The notes under the pieces were generated by a model. It made no database searches. It was not told the origin of the DNA and saw nothing but the letters and a program-made list of their open reading frames with translations. DNA of 64,000 nt from Hirsutella rhossiliensis (taxonomy: Eukaryota > Ascomycota > Sordariomycetes > Hypocreales > Ophiocordycipitaceae), in NCBI RefSeq assembly GCF_020360975.1, contig NW_025408672.1:2542001-2606000 (forward strand). The letters are read 5' to 3'. Every line of letters begins with the position of its first letter. Positions within the stretch are counted from its first letter, which is position 1. This document shows, piece by piece, positions 20,456 to 32,425 of the stretch. The position numbers and the translations under genes were made by a program.

Positions 20456-21238
20456 CTGCCGGCGCGGCCAACCCAGGCTGACGAGATGGGCATCCCCGAA
20501 GCTACAACCATCAAGTCGGCGATGTGTGGTTTGTCTCGAGCGCAAGGTTCCTGGTGTTGGAGCTGTCGCGACACATGTGACGCAACCAAGTTGCAGTACG
20601 TGGCTGCTGCTCCAGAGTACCGCGACAAGGGTGTAATTATCGTGTGGCTTGAAACGTCCCTCTCGAACCCCACACGCGCGGCAGATGGCGTTATAGACAT
20701 ATCGGGGCTATTCGAAAAGAGAGGTGCCGAAGCAAAGCGCCGACGGAAGCGACAGTTAGCACCCATGGCGAATTCTCATTCTGGAGCAACAAAGATGATT
20801 GCTCTTACAGTTGGCCTGCTACAGCTCGTTTTTGACCGAGCCAATCTCATCTCCAGCACGTAACCGCCGTGGCAAGGTCAAGGCCAATGCCGACCGGAGC
20901 TCTCTTAGACGCATACCCATATCCATAGATGCCGGATGCCGGGACCTTATGTATCTAGTGGGGTACTTAATCGTCCTGCCTGATGTGCTGATTATCGATA
21001 GCCACTTGCCGGTAGAGCCTGGGCGTCCTCGTGCTCCGTACATTCCCAGAGCCTCCACGACAGCCGACGACGACGATTTACCTTGCCAGATCCCGCCCTT
21101 CGCCGGCCTCTCTCGTCACGCACCTGCCATACGGAGTACATCGGATACACGGCTTTGCACACGCACTTATTCTATCTAGAGACCCGCCACTTTCGTGCCT
21201 TCTTATCGAGTCGAACGCCCATCAGCTCCAGCGGCGCC
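20456..21238. promoter_or_regulatory. Divergent promoter between STB6-like gene and RMD5
   Basis: The 783-bp region serves two genes facing away from each other. No supported ORF and no clear TATA box; the last 100 bp before 21239 are CT/CCA-rich. Confidence 0.4.
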
Positions 21239-22683
21239 ATGGCCGGCTCCGATGAAGACACGCAGTCTCCCTTTGCCCCGCTACTGGCCGATCTGGCTCG
21301 TATGCGAAGAGCCAATCTGAAGACTGCCATCGACGACGTGGACAAGATCCTTGACCTCTTGACCAAGGCGCGGGAGCAGGTCGCCGGAGGTATGGCAGAC
21401 CAACGACCCTTGATGCCCGCTCCGGACTTTGCCCTAACTGCCTTTCTTAGATGTCGACGCCCATAGGATCGGCATGACAATGACTGCTCTCCAAAACCCA
21501 GTCAAGGCCCAGCTCGAGGACATCAACAGCGACTTAAAGGACGTGACCAGGGCCCAGAAGGGCTATGGCAAGGCCCTCGACAAGGTCAGTACTATCCGGT
21601 CCGAAGCACGCAGGCGCTGACCCAGCCCAGGCATTCCCCCAGCGAGAGCTCCCCATGGAGACGGACGCAATGGCAGATCACCCCGCGCTCATCAACCGCG
21701 CCCTGGCCATGCACCTCCTGCGCGAGGGCCAGTTCTCGGTCGCCTCGACCTTTCTCCGCGAGGAGGAAGACCAACGGCAGGACGACGAGTCCATGTCAGT
21801 GTACCATACCGCGTCTTCCCGGATAGACGAAGACGGCGACGACGAGATGAAGAGGGACGACGACGAAGACGACGCGGACGATGACGCGGACGACGACGGC
21901 GACTCGGCCATGCAGAACCTCTCCGAGGATTTGCAAGACAGATTCTCAGAAATGTACGGCATCCTCGCCCAGCTCAAGCAGCGCAACCTCACGCCGGCCA
22001 TAGAGTGGGCGCGCGTCAACAATATCCGCCTCGAGGCAAAGGGCAGCAACCTCGAGTTTGAGCTGTGCAAGCTGCAGTACATCTGGCTCTTCAAGGGTCA
22101 CGCCGCAAACGGCCTGCCCGACGACGAGAGCAACGGGCAGCGGGGCGCGCGCGCCTACGCCCACCGGCACCTGTCGCGCTTCCAGTCGCGCCACCTGCAC
22201 GAGATCCAGCAGCTCGCCTGCGCCCTCATCTACATCTCCAACCTCGAGGCGTCGCCCTACCGCCAAGTCTTCGAGATCAACTCGGCCTTTGACGACGTGG
22301 CCGTCTCCTTCACCCGCGAGTTCTGCTCCCTGCTCGGCCTCTCCGCCGAGTCGCCCATGTACGTGGCCGTCACCGCCGGCTCCATCGCCCTGCCCCGCCT
22401 CATCAAGTACACGACGTACATGCGCGAGAAGAAGACGGAGTGGACGACGGAGAACGAGCTGGCCTTCGAGACGCCCCTGCCCGAGTCCATGATCTACCAT
22501 CCCATCTTCGTCTGCCCCGTCAGCAAGGAGCAGACGACGGAGCAGAACCCGGCCATGATGCTGCCCTGCGGCCACGTCGTCTGCCGCGACAGCCTGCACC
22601 GCATCGCAAAGGGCTCGCGCTACAAGTGTCCCTACTGCCCGACCGAAGGACACATGAAGGACGCAATGAAGATTACCTTTTGA
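21239..22683 (+). CDS. RMD5: GID-complex E3 ubiquitin ligase subunit RMD5/GID2
   Basis: The predicted protein has 445 residues from exons 21239-21389, 21451-21584 and 21631-22683 (introns of 61 and 46 nt; the phases fit). It is the Rmd5/Gid2 RING subunit of the GID (CTLH) ligase, which marks gluconeogenic enzymes for the proteasome when glucose returns. Order: an N-terminal helix (LLADLARMRRANLKTAIDDVDKIL), a LisH motif (INRALAMHLLREGQFSVASTFL, about 115-137), CTLH and CRA regions (LTPAIEWARVN.., HLSRFQSRHLHEIQQLACALIY..), and a degenerate RING (about residues 390-432, CPVSKEQ..LPCGHVVCRDSL..RYKCPYCPTE) lacking several zinc ligands, as is typical for Rmd5. Between LisH and CTLH is a very acidic stretch with repeated Asp (DDDEDDADDDADDDGD) that is longer than I recall for relatives. 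Confidence 0.93.
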
Positions 22684-23665
22684 GGGCGCGTGTCCTCTCC
22701 TTGTTGGCTCCAAAAGGGAGGGGAAGGGGGGGGGGGCATTGTCTTTGGGCTGCCACATCCGGGCCGGTTTTCCATTCGTTGTTGGGTGGCGGGTTCAGGC
22801 GGCGTTATTGAGGCCACAGAGGCTCGGTACAGCGTTGTGATTAGTCGAGCATTTGCGGAACCAGGTGTCTCTTGTTTTTCTTGAATGGGGTGGGCGGACT
22901 TGTTTTCTGGCTTATTCCCCCTCGTCCCGAGGTACTCGCCGGCGTCGGGACCGGGGCTCATTAGGAATACCTGTAATAGCCATCGACAGCAGCCAGGACA
23001 GTGTTTTCCACAGTAGCCAAGATTTGCAGCCAACCATGGTGGCGACAGCGATTCACTCTGGTCATGACACGTCTCACGGCAGATCCAATGAAACAAGGCA
23101 TGTTCGTGCAGACATCTCGACACAACCACCACGTCTGCGGAGAACGAGGGACAAACGCAAGTTCATCTATCAAACAACATCCTATCGGCCCTTGAGCCGC
23201 CAAGTCTCTCCGACGCTCCAACGGAGCGCAAAAAGAAAAGGGGAAAACCACGAAAGGAAAATAAGGCCGTTCAATCGCTATACATGTCCACACTATCTCT
23301 CCTGGCCGGCGGCGGCCCACCCGTCGCCTCCGCAAAGGCGCGTATCCAAAAACTCCACGTCGTCCGAGACAGATGAGGGCCGCGGACGGTGCGACGAAAT
23401 AGGAAGATGAAAGGAAAAAGCCAAGGGGAAAAAAGGCGTCCACATGTTTCTTTTTATGTGAGGGATATCATCGGTAACGTATTCCATCGCGCCGAAAACC
23501 AGCCTACGGCCGCCGCCACCACCGTGAGCCAGCACCGTCTGGGTGGCGCCAAGGCGTTTGAGGGGGGAATCACTTTCTTCTTCGTTAAGTTCGTATCTTT
23601 GTACACGCATATTTCCAGCTTCCAGTCGTCCGACCGCACTCTGCGAGCGCCGAACATGACGCATT
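22684..23665. other. Convergent 3' region
   Basis: Nearly 1 kb between the ends of RMD5 and the Golgi protein gene. No domain-bearing ORF. A G-run (22725-22737) lies near the RMD5 3' end. Confidence 0.4.
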
Positions 23666-24807
23666 TCAGTCAATTGTCATCCGGCTTGGTAGCTGCGGCT
23701 TGACGTCGTGTAGGCTGATGGAGTGGGCATCCGGCTTCTCCTCGACCCTTCGCGGGGACAACAAGTGTGCTTTGAGGCCCTTGTCGAAGTTGCGCATGCA
23801 GATGATGGCGTTGGTGATGGTGAGGAGAATCAACAGGATGGTGATGACGGCAAAGGCTGTCAGGGACTTGCGCACGGCCTTGTACGATTCCTGGTACTCG
23901 GGCTGGTAGATGCGAACGAGCTTGAAGATGAAGTAGGTGAGGCCGCCTAGGTAGAGGACAATGACCGCCATCATGCCCGGCTTGTTCTCCCTGCGGGTGA
24001 AAAAGGCAGCGGCGAGCAGGATGCCGATGGTGATGGGGATCGTGGCAATGGTGAGGGCGAACTCGGGGTCGGATTTCTGGGCGACGATGACGACGAACTG
24101 AATGATGAAGCCCAGGAAAAAGAAGAAATCAAACTTGAGCAGGGCAATATAGATCTGCCTCCATGTCAGCGCCGCGAGCATGAGCGGCGGGAGAGTGGGT
24201 ACTGACCTGGTAGTGAAGGAAACGCTTCTTCATGCGGTAGTCGGCGCCAATGTTCTTGAGGATATCCCAGGCAAACTCTTGGTAGAGCTTCCAGGAAATG
24301 AACATCAAGACGACGGTTGAGAGGGCAATGACGGCAGGAATGGCGACGAGAAAGGGCTTGACGTCGGACCAAAGCTCGTCGGGCGTGATGCCCGCCTTGA
24401 GCGCCTCGACGCCGAGGACCTCGAGAGCCACCTGAATCTGATCGACCTGAATGGCTGTGTAGACGAGCAGGGCGAGGTTGGCGATGCAGACGCCAATGAC
24501 CTGGATTGTGTTCTTCATGCGCAGCGCATCCCAGACGACGACGAGCTCGTACAAAAAGCCGAAGATGAAGAGGGTCAAGAAGGTCGGGATGGTCTTGTAC
24601 TGTGACTGGACCTCGGGCTTCTCGACCCAATTGCCGAGACTCATCTGGAACTTTGCAAAGACAAATCTAGGACGTAGGCTGTCAGTAGGCGACGACGAGA
24701 GCAGAGCGCCGGGAGCGGACGTACGACTCAAAGCCCAAGCACACAATGGCCTGGAGGCTCGTAACGCCCATGAAGGCGGCAGCCCACTTTGCGTTGAGGA
24801 AACCCAT
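23666..24807 (-). CDS. UPF0658-type Golgi apparatus membrane protein
   Basis: The predicted protein has 343 residues from exons 24807-24725, 24666-24207 and 24154-23666, with introns GTACGT..TAG (58 nt) and GTCAGT..CAG (52 nt). It is a polytopic membrane protein with about seven hydrophobic segments (e.g. AAFMGVTSLQAIVCLGF, TIPTFLTLFIFGFLYELVVV, LKFDFFFFLGFIIQFVVIVA, SLTAFAVITILLILLTITNAIIC) and a short polar tail. It resembles the conserved fungal family annotated as UPF0658 Golgi membrane protein (fission yeast C1952.10c/C23H3.04); the molecular function is unknown. The only in-frame ATG is 24807, although the reading frame stays open upstream to 25587. An upstream 5' exon adding a Tyr/Pro-rich N-terminus is possible but has no start that I can find. 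Confidence 0.78.
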
Positions 24808-26001
24808 CCTGTCACGATGGACGCTCCGGGCCGGGGTGGAGGGGGTGACGCCTTGTCGATGGGCGTAACCTTGGTCGAAGCTCTTGTTCAGGTTGGCATT
24901 CTCTGCGTAGGCTGGCAGAGAGTATGCAGGCTGGGGATAAGCCTGGCCGTATTCTCGCGAGTATTCGGCGCTGTGGTTGTAGGAAGGACTGTGTTGAGCG
25001 CTGGAGTGTGAGAAGCCCGGATCGGCGCCCAGCAGGGACTTGCGAGAATCTAACCTGGCAGCCAGGGCGGGCGACAAGTTGACTCCGACCGGGAGTCTGC
25101 GGACGGGAACGAGGCGAGGACGGGTCGATGGACGGCACGGCGGAGGGGGCGATGGCGAGTGGTGGTTGAGAGAGACGCGATACGGACCGGTCGAGCTGAT
25201 GAGGTCTGTTTGGGTTGGCCGAAGATCAACGACGGTCGGACGAGCGATGGCGAAAGGCGGCGCACAAAGCGAGGTCGAGAGCGGACTCGAAGGGGGAATA
25301 CAGAGAGAGTCGGTCGCGGTCGGGGGAAATACGGCAGAGCAGACGGGAAGAGGCGGCGGGGTTGAGGAACGAGAGACTGAAGAGGCGTAGGGGAGGCGTA
25401 GGAGAGGCGTAGGAGAGATGATGAATGGATTGTTAGGATGTGGATTTGGCCGCCAAGCAGGGCAGGGAGGGGAAGGGGAGTTTAGAGTTGGGGGGGGGCT
25501 CGGGAGGATTTTTGTCGAGAAGGCGTCTGCGCGTGGCGTCCAAGCGGGTGTACCGCTGTACCCGCCTTTCGGGCTGTGTCTTAGCACGCGGCAGCCAAGG
25601 GGAGGTACTGAGTGATGCTAGCGTGCGTCGGCGAGTACATTACAGGGGACCGGAGGGCGGACGACGGGAGGTAGGGCTGGCAGGTACCCGGGGACAAGAG
25701 AAAAGGGGCAGTGAGGTAAGGTACCTAAGTGCCTGCCTGAAATGGAGTACAGCAGCGCAGCCTTGTCATGTGCACCAGCCAGTGCGTGCAAGGTACACGG
25801 GGTGCCGTGTGCGGATGCGGCGGGAAGCGTGTACAGCAGCGCGGCAGCCGAGTACAGGTACGGAGGGCGGTTGGTTGGCAGTGCTCTGGCCTGACTCTTC
25901 AAACAAGAAGCCCCTCCCATGCCTCGGGGCGGAGTGAGACTTTGGCAGGACGCCCCCCTTGGTCTGGTGCCCTGTGGCCTTTTTGTGAGCGCGAAGAGAG
26001 A

Positions 26002-26040
26002 ATGGTGAGCAGACATGGTGAGCAGACATGGTGAGCAGAC
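26002..26040. repeat. Tandem repeat, 3 x 13 bp
   Basis: Three exact copies of ATGGTGAGCAGAC stand head to tail in intergenic DNA. Confidence 0.9.
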
Positions 26041-26220
26041 GCGGACGCTCCTCTGTTCTGTTGGAGCCCGCCCCATTGCCAACAAGTTCAAAATGGTAGG
26101 TAATTAGGTACGGTACTACAGTAGTAATTGAGTTCAAGTTGTTTGCGGGGCACGCGCGGCATAGACGCATTGCAGACACGATACGATACAGTAGGTAGTG
26201 TAATTATCTAAGGTACAGTA

Positions 26221-26250
26221 CCTAGGTAGGTAGGTAGGTAGATACCTACA
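26221..26250. repeat. TAGG tetranucleotide repeat
   Basis: CCTAGGTAGGTAGGTAGGTA followed by GATACCTAC. It belongs to the TAGGTA/TACCTA-type sequence scattered through intergenic DNA of this window. Confidence 0.85.
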
Positions 26251-26676
26251 TGGCAACTGTACATGCAGAAGCGCGTATCCATGTACAGGCCCACGGCAGC
26301 GATCCGGGCATCTACGTCGGGGCAAGTACCGAGCGAGGCCGACTGGCCCTTGCTCCGGGGGAGGGGGGGCTGTGCTCTCTCCTCCGCCCGGTCAGGGAAT
26401 GATTCCCGCCAGCCCAAGGCCCCTGGAATGGACAGACTTCAGAAGACATGGTGAGGATACCTACCTATGAACGGATACCGTACAGTATAACAGAACGGCC
26501 ATGTTGGCGATTACTCGTACGAGCCATGACTTGCGCCGCGCTTTGTACAGGGTTTGCATAAGCTCTTGGGGTCCGGCATCAACAAGTGCAATGACGGACG
26601 GGCCGGCCACCCGTCGTCGATGGGCTTGTTGGCCGGCCACCCCTCCGAGGCGCGCTCTCCTGTGCGACATATCGTA

Positions 26677-26718
26677 CGTGCACCGAGTATCGTGCACCGA
26701 GTATCGTGCACCGAGTAT
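26677..26718. repeat. Tandem repeat, 3 x 14 bp
   Basis: Three exact copies of CGTGCACCGAGTAT stand head to tail. Each contains the palindrome GTGCAC. Confidence 0.9.
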
Positions 26719-27574
26719 CCATCCGTACGGGGTGCAGAAGTGCAGATACCTAGTTCCGTCTCTTTTCCCCCTGCCTGTCATCACTCAGCAGCGCGCTCCC
26801 GGGCTCGAGGCGCCGCCACCGCCTGTCCTGTACAACCGTGGCAGACGATATTCACAAGACATGGCGAGTGCGCCTAAGAAGCCTAAGAACAGCATTGCTT
26901 TCTGTCCAGAGAAGATTCCGTGCATGCTGCTGCCAGCCAACATAATTTGTATGCACATCCTGTACTCCCGGCCTTGCATCATCTGCAGCAGGAGGACAAA
27001 ACAGGGCAGACGAGACGGCTCACTTCTGTAACACGACGGCCCAGCGTGAAACGAGTCCGAGGCAAAAGGCCGTCCGTTTCGTCTCGTCACTCGCGCCAAA
27101 AAAAGCACACGTGCCGCCTGGGTCCGCAACAGAGGTGACGGCCCGAGGTGAGGAGCAGGCGGATCAGAGACAGTCCCGAGGTTCCTTTGTCTTTTTCCCT
27201 GTCAGAAGCACCGTGTTTGGCGTTGCGGCACGGACAAGGTGAGACGCTGACTGAGACTTGCGAGAGAGCCAACCAACCAACCGCCGGCGCCGTCAACCAG
27301 CAGCGCGCGCGCGAGTGTGTGTGCGTGGTGGTGTGCTGTGTGGTACGTGTGTGCTGTACTGTAATTACAGATGCAGACAGGGAGCACCATGCACATCAAA
27401 CTGTTTCCTCTGCGCGCCTGCCAAGGGCCGTGACGAAGCCCGACTTGGGGCTTGAACTGACTCTTCGCGTCTGTGCGGAATTACCCCATCAACGGCTATG
27501 GAGTCAGTAATACTGGGGAACATGATGAATGGAGAGCTGCCAGAATTGCGGCCTGCTCCGCACCAGATGAAGAA

Positions 27575-27660
27575 AAGTGGGAGGGGAGGGGAGAGAGAGA
27601 GGGAGGGAGGGAGAGAGAGAGAGGGAGAGAGGGAGATGGAGACAGACAGAGAGAGAGAGC
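27575..27660 (+). repeat. Purine-only GA/GGGA tract
   Basis: About 80 bp of almost pure A and G on the + strand (GGGAGGGGAGGGGAGAGAGA then GGGAGGGAGGGA and GAGA runs). Such mirror-like polypurine DNA can adopt triplex form; no function is shown by the sequence. Confidence 0.85.
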
Positions 27661-28206
27661 TGCCCATGTTCTCAACACGTGTATCCGCATACAAAAAATA
27701 CCCGCCGTCGAGTCACCAACACCGATAACACGCCTCTCCGCAGGCCGGGAGGACGGAACATGGACTGGCTCCAGCTTGTCCCGAGCATCCCGCCGGCCCA
27801 TCCGGCCTTTATAGCGGAGCCGTCCCTTTCTTCACGTGAAGGAGTCCGGAGCTATTCATGACGAGGAGCGGCATCAATGGCGTACCAGCATGTAAGCCAC
27901 CAGGGACGTCGGCTGAACCTACCCGGCCGGCTCACTCGCCGTGGCGGGATAGAGTCAATTCATCACGACCTGCAGCTTATATCCTAATTAACTTGGCTCA
28001 ACTTGCACCGCCCGCACTGGCTCCCTGCGCCCACGTACGTTGAATGCCGAGGCGCTTCTCCCGTCTTGTCTCTCGCTCTCTCTCTCTTTTAACACCACAT
28101 AGCTCCCTTGACAACAACATCACTCGACCCTTCCCCTCCATCCCCGATCGAACCCCCTCCTCTTCTCCTCAACCGCCACCTCACGTCGCCGTGAACCAGC
28201 AGCGAC

Positions 28207-29143
28207 ATGGCGCACCCGGCCGCCTTTGACCACTATCCCGACCCCGTCGAGGGCCCTGCTGCCCAATATGACCCGGACGCGGGCAAGAACCCGGTCCTGC
28301 GAGGCCTCCCCCTCATGCTGGCCGGCGAACTGTAACCCCTCACGGCTCCATCCCGCTCCCCCAATTCCGCGTGTCCCGAGCTCACCAGCCGTCCAAGCAT
28401 CTCGAGGTCCGCCTACCTCCAGCGCTTCTTCTGGGCCAACGCCGGCTTCGGCGCCATCAAGGACATGCCCGAGCTCGACGACGTGCCCTATACCTTCCAT
28501 GTTCGAAGCCTCCCCGTCCCCCCCCATCAAATCCTTGCAAGAGGCCGGCATTGACCACCATGGCATGACCAGCCCACCGTGACGCCCCTCGGCAAGACGG
28601 GCCCCATGCTGGAGCTCGGGCCGGACCTCGTCAAGGCAAAGTACGCCGACTCCAAGGCCCGCTACTACACCGTCGGCGACTACCACGCCCTGTACCGCTC
28701 CGGCAAGACGACGCCCCTGCACGTCGCCGAGGCCCTGCTCGCCATCACCCGCCCGGGCGCCAGGTACAGCGACGCCTGGGCCGACGGCCACGGCAAGGAG
28801 CACCTGGCCATCGCCGCCGCCCGCGCGTCGACGGAGCGCTACGCCGCCGGCAAACCCCTGGGCATCTTGGACGGCGTACCGATCGGCGTCAAGGACGACG
28901 TCGACGTCAAGGGCTACATCAACCACGTTGGCCTCAAGTATAACTCCTCGATGCCCTGGTTCCAGGAGCAGGAGGAGTCGGCGTGGCCCGTCAGGATGCT
29001 GCAGGAGGCCGGCGCCGTCGTCATTGGCAAGCTGCGCATGCACGAGCTCGGCTCCGGTGAGTTGATTTGCCTCCCGGCTTCATGGGCTCATAGGAGAGAC
29101 GCTGACCATATGCACAGACACGAGCGGTTTGAACGTAAGGGAC

Positions 29144-29179
<36 letters not shown>

Positions 29180-30305
29180 CCCCTTGATCCTACTTGATAG
29201 GCACCTCGATGCATCCGTCTTACATGTCCACTGACGCAGTCACCGCCAGATCGCCCAGGGCACGCCGACAAACCACCTCAACAAGGCCTACTACCCCGGC
29301 GGCTCCTCGTCGGGCCCGGCATCGGCTACGTGCGCCGGCCTGGTCCCGCTCTGCGTGGCCACGGACGCGGGCGGCAGCGTGCGCATCCCCGCCAACTTCA
29401 ACGGCCTGTACGGGCTCAAGCCGAGCCACCACCGCACCGTCGCCATGAACAGCACCATGTGCGTCACCGGCCCGCTCGCCGCAAACGTCGCCGACCTCGT
29501 CGTCGCCTACCGCGTCATGTCGCAGCCGGACCCGGACTGCGCCACCCAGGGCCGCTTCGCCCTGTCGGTGCCGCCGCAGCCGTCGGCCAAGCGCCTCATG
29601 GGCGTCTTCCGCGACTGGTGGAAGCTCGCCGACAAGCCCGTCGTCGAGGCCTGCGACCGCGCCCTCGACTGGTTCGCCCGCCAGCGCGGCTACCACGTCG
29701 TCGACGTCTCCATCCCCCACCTCGCCGAGGCCCAGCTCGCCCACGGCTGCATCTGCATCACCGAAATGGCCGAGTCGGCCCGCCGCCGCACCCCGGACCC
29801 GGCCGACTGGCTGACGCTGTGCGGCCCGGCCAACAAGATCCTGCTCTCCGTCGGTCGCCAGACGCCCGCCGTCGACTACCTCAAGCTCAACTCGCTGCGC
29901 ACCCTGCTGATGCGCCACCTGGCCTTTCTCTTCCAAAAGCACCCGGGCCTGCTCATCATGACGCCCACCACGCCCCTCGTCGGCTGGCCGCGCGTCGCCG
30001 GCGACGACGCCTACGGGCTCAGCGACGGCAACCTGACCTTTCGCAACATGATGTACATTTTCCTCGCCAACATGACGGGCACCCCGTCGCTGTCCGCCCC
30101 CGTCGCCTACGTCGACCCGGCCCAGGGCGACGGCAAGCTGCCCGTCAGCCTGCTGGCCACGGCCGAGTGGGGGAGCGAGGAGCAGCTGCTGAGCTGGGCC
30201 GCCGAGGCCGAGGAGTATCTGCACACCGTGTATCCCAACGGCCGCCGGAGGCCGGATTCGTGGGTCGATGTCATGGAGCTGTCGAGGGAGAGCAAGATGG
30301 CGTAA
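28207..30305 (+). CDS. Amidase-signature family hydrolase
   Basis: The predicted protein has 591 residues from five exons: 28207-28331, 28407-28500, 28573-29056, 29118-29134 and 29250-30305. It is an amidase-signature enzyme hydrolysing carboxamides (family includes fungal acetamidases, formamidase-like and fatty-acid-amide hydrolases). The Ser-cisSer-Lys triad is visible: Lys180 in GVPIGVKDD, the GGSSSG turn at 257-262, and Ser283 in DAGGSVRIPA. The fourth exon is only 17 nt and encodes DTSGLN of the conserved GSDTSGLN motif, which supports it strongly. Its downstream intron (29135-29249) opens with a long CT repeat, and the acceptor is CGCCAG at 29249. The second intron (28501-28572) has an atypical GTTCGA donor. 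No signal peptide is seen. The natural substrate is unknown. Confidence 0.88.
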
Positions 30306-30459
30306 TGGCTTAAGCTGGCTGTGGACGTGCGTATACGTATATGTGTGCGCGCATAGGCCAGGGGACTGTATAAACTCGGCCGTCCATTTTCAACCTGTGT
30401 AGGTGGACACGTCATCTGTAAGAGGACGGTTGGTTATATCCATTCTCGTCCACGGCAGC

Positions 30460-31496
30460 CTATTTCATAAACTGCGACGCCATGCCCATCAGCCCGCCCT
30501 GCTGCTTGGCCTGGTTCTTAAAGTACATCTTCATGGCCATCTCGCCGGCCTTTTGAATGGTGGATTCCTTGCTCGCGCCCTCGGGGACCTTGCCCTGGGC
30601 AGCCTTGACGTCAAAGAGCTACGGCAATGGTCGGCAATGGTCAGTAATGGTCAGCAGGCCGGCCGAGGTGGCGCATCAGGCTTGGAAAGACGCACCTTGC
30701 TTGCCTCTGACATGGCCATGGCCAAGAACGCGCCCTGGCCGCCCTGGCTTTCCTTGTTGCTGCTGCTGCCGCTGTCACTGCCGCCCTTGCCAAACATCTT
30801 AAGCGCCTGCATGGCGGCCGCGGCGCCGAGGCTGTTTTCGTCGCCGTGCGAGTCGTCATCGTACGCCTGCTTGTGCTTGCGGGCGACGTCTAAGAGATAT
30901 ACCATTGCACTGTCAGCTCCTTTCCCTCTCTTCCCTTGAGAGTGCAAGAAGATAGGGGAGAAAGGGGGACACACCCTCCTCGTCAATGTCCTCGTTGGCA
31001 ATCTGCCCCTTGCGCTGGCCGAGGGCGCCGACAACCTTGGAGAAGAGGTCGGTGCTGCCCGACGAGCCAGCGAGCCTCGAGGCCTCGTGGTCGGCGTTTT
31101 TCAGCTCGTCGTCATCGTCGCGCCGGTCGTGGGCCTCTGCACGTCGCCGATGCGAATGCTACGTCAGCCCATGAGTCCCCTTGCATTCCAGGCGCCTTGT
31201 TGGTTCGCTGCTCGCTCCATCACCATCCGAGAATCCGAGACGGAGCTCCCCACCCCAGCCATCGAATTCCATCGGCCGAGCAGTATGACGAGGGGATGAG
31301 GTGGAGGGCACACGCACTGTATCCGCCCGGCGAGGCTGGCCGTCCTCCTGGTCTTGTCAGCCGAATTGAGCCTCATCAGTCGCTATTGCGGCGAGGAGGG
31401 GCATCGAATGGCGGGGTAACCCGGACCTTGGCCTTGGTTGGAGCCCTGGGTCTGGTTCTCCAGAAACTCCTTGCCGGCGTTGATGAGCTTGTCCAT
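30460..31496 (-). CDS. DUF7721 domain protein
   Basis: The predicted protein has 194 residues from exons 31496-31427, 31136-30975, 30889-30696 and 30618-30460; introns are 290, 85 and 77 nt and all phases agree. It starts MDKLINAGKEFLENQTQG and contains two alpha-helical blocks separated by a Ser/Gly-rich linker: ASRLAGSSGSTDLFSKVVGALGQRKGQIANEDID, then AAAAMQALKMFGKGGS, then AFLAMAMSEASK-LFDVKAAQGKV and a C-terminal KAGEMAMKMYFKNQ..LMGMASQFMK. This is the arrangement of the fungal DUF7721 family, whose function is unknown. The first intron is unusually long for this window, so a small extra exon there cannot be excluded. Its 3' end faces the end of the amidase 155 bp away. Confidence 0.8.
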
Positions 31497-32425
31497 TTTG
31501 ACTCTGCCAGATATATAAGTTATCTTGTGTCCTGAAAGAAGCGAGGTGGTGGCAGAGAGAGGATGTAGTTGGTGTTGCTGGCCAGCCAGTCGAGATACTA
31601 TTTGGGTTTCGCAAGAGGGGTAAGGAGGATAGCCTGACGATGGGTTGGTTGTGGTATCTCCCCCGTTAATTAGATTGGCTCAAATTAAATCTAATGGGGA
31701 AAATCTGCCTCAGGCCGGTGGGCAAAGTATCCCGGGGCCCGGATCCAACTTGACGGCTGCTCCCTCTCCACACTACACGCCTGAGGCAAAACGCAGCAAC
31801 AGAGAGATGCTCCACCTGCGGACCCTCAGCAGCCAAGCAGGTGCCGGAGCAGGAGGCTGGCACAGCTGAGATGGCGAAATGGAGCGAAGGGATCCCGGCC
31901 TTGGTCGTCCACCGAGTCTCGTCATCCAAGCCACACCCCCAGCCCGAGACAAGACATACCAAGTGCTTCATCGTCATCGCCGCCCGGGCGCACCGACGGC
32001 AAGTTGTTCGTATCAAGAGACCCTCATTGAGCCTCCGGACTTCCCGCTCGCATGCCCAACAGTCCACCGAAGCATGGGCCCAATCGCCCCTCTTGCATTT
32101 GTATTTGTCCTCTCCTACTTCGTATTTTGTCCTCTCTTTTGTTGCTCCGAGGTATCATGTGCGCGTAAGAGGCAGAGAAAAAAAGGAAAAAAGAGCACCG
32201 AATAAGCAAAAAAAGGGCCTCCATCCAAGCTTTGATAGGCGTGGCCAAAGCAGCCTCAAGCATTGCATGTATGTCCCTCACCCAGTAGTCGTCCCAATCG
32301 TGTTTTGCAATGTTCGCGCCAGCCTCCATGCACCCCTTGGAAATTCCACCAAAAACGCCCGGCATTCGTCGACTTATATCATCCAGCCGTTGCAATCTCC
32401 CGTCTTGCGCGGAAGCCACACACCC
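31497..32425. other. Intergenic, DUF7721 upstream region
   Basis: The 929-bp region between the DUF7721 start and the WC-2 stop. Long ORFs on the + strand run through it but have no domain and continue antisense into WC-2. It contains GGGAAAATCTGCC-type unique sequence and A-rich tracts near 32170-32215, which may mark WC-2 3' processing on the other strand poorly. Confidence 0.35.

Larger units (their letters stand above)
24808..28206. other. Long repeat-rich divergent intergenic region
   Basis: The 3.4 kb between the Golgi protein gene and the amidase contains no supported gene. It is rich in simple sequence: TAGG/TACC-type repeats, three tandem repeats listed separately, a (CG)n then (GT)n tract at about 27300-27360 and an 80-bp purine tract. 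Many short ORFs here are low-complexity artefacts. Confidence 0.5.

Noticed and set aside
24810..25587. Extended N-terminus of the Golgi membrane protein
   Set aside because: The frame is open but has no ATG before 24807, and its sequence is Pro/Ser-rich without similarity to the family.
26677..26718. CRISPR-like or satellite array
   Set aside because: Only three contiguous copies with no spacers, in a eukaryotic genome; a plain short tandem repeat.
29220..30224. Minus-strand ORF of 334 codons opposite the amidase
   Set aside because: Gly/Arg/Ala-rich shadow of a GC-rich exon; no domain.
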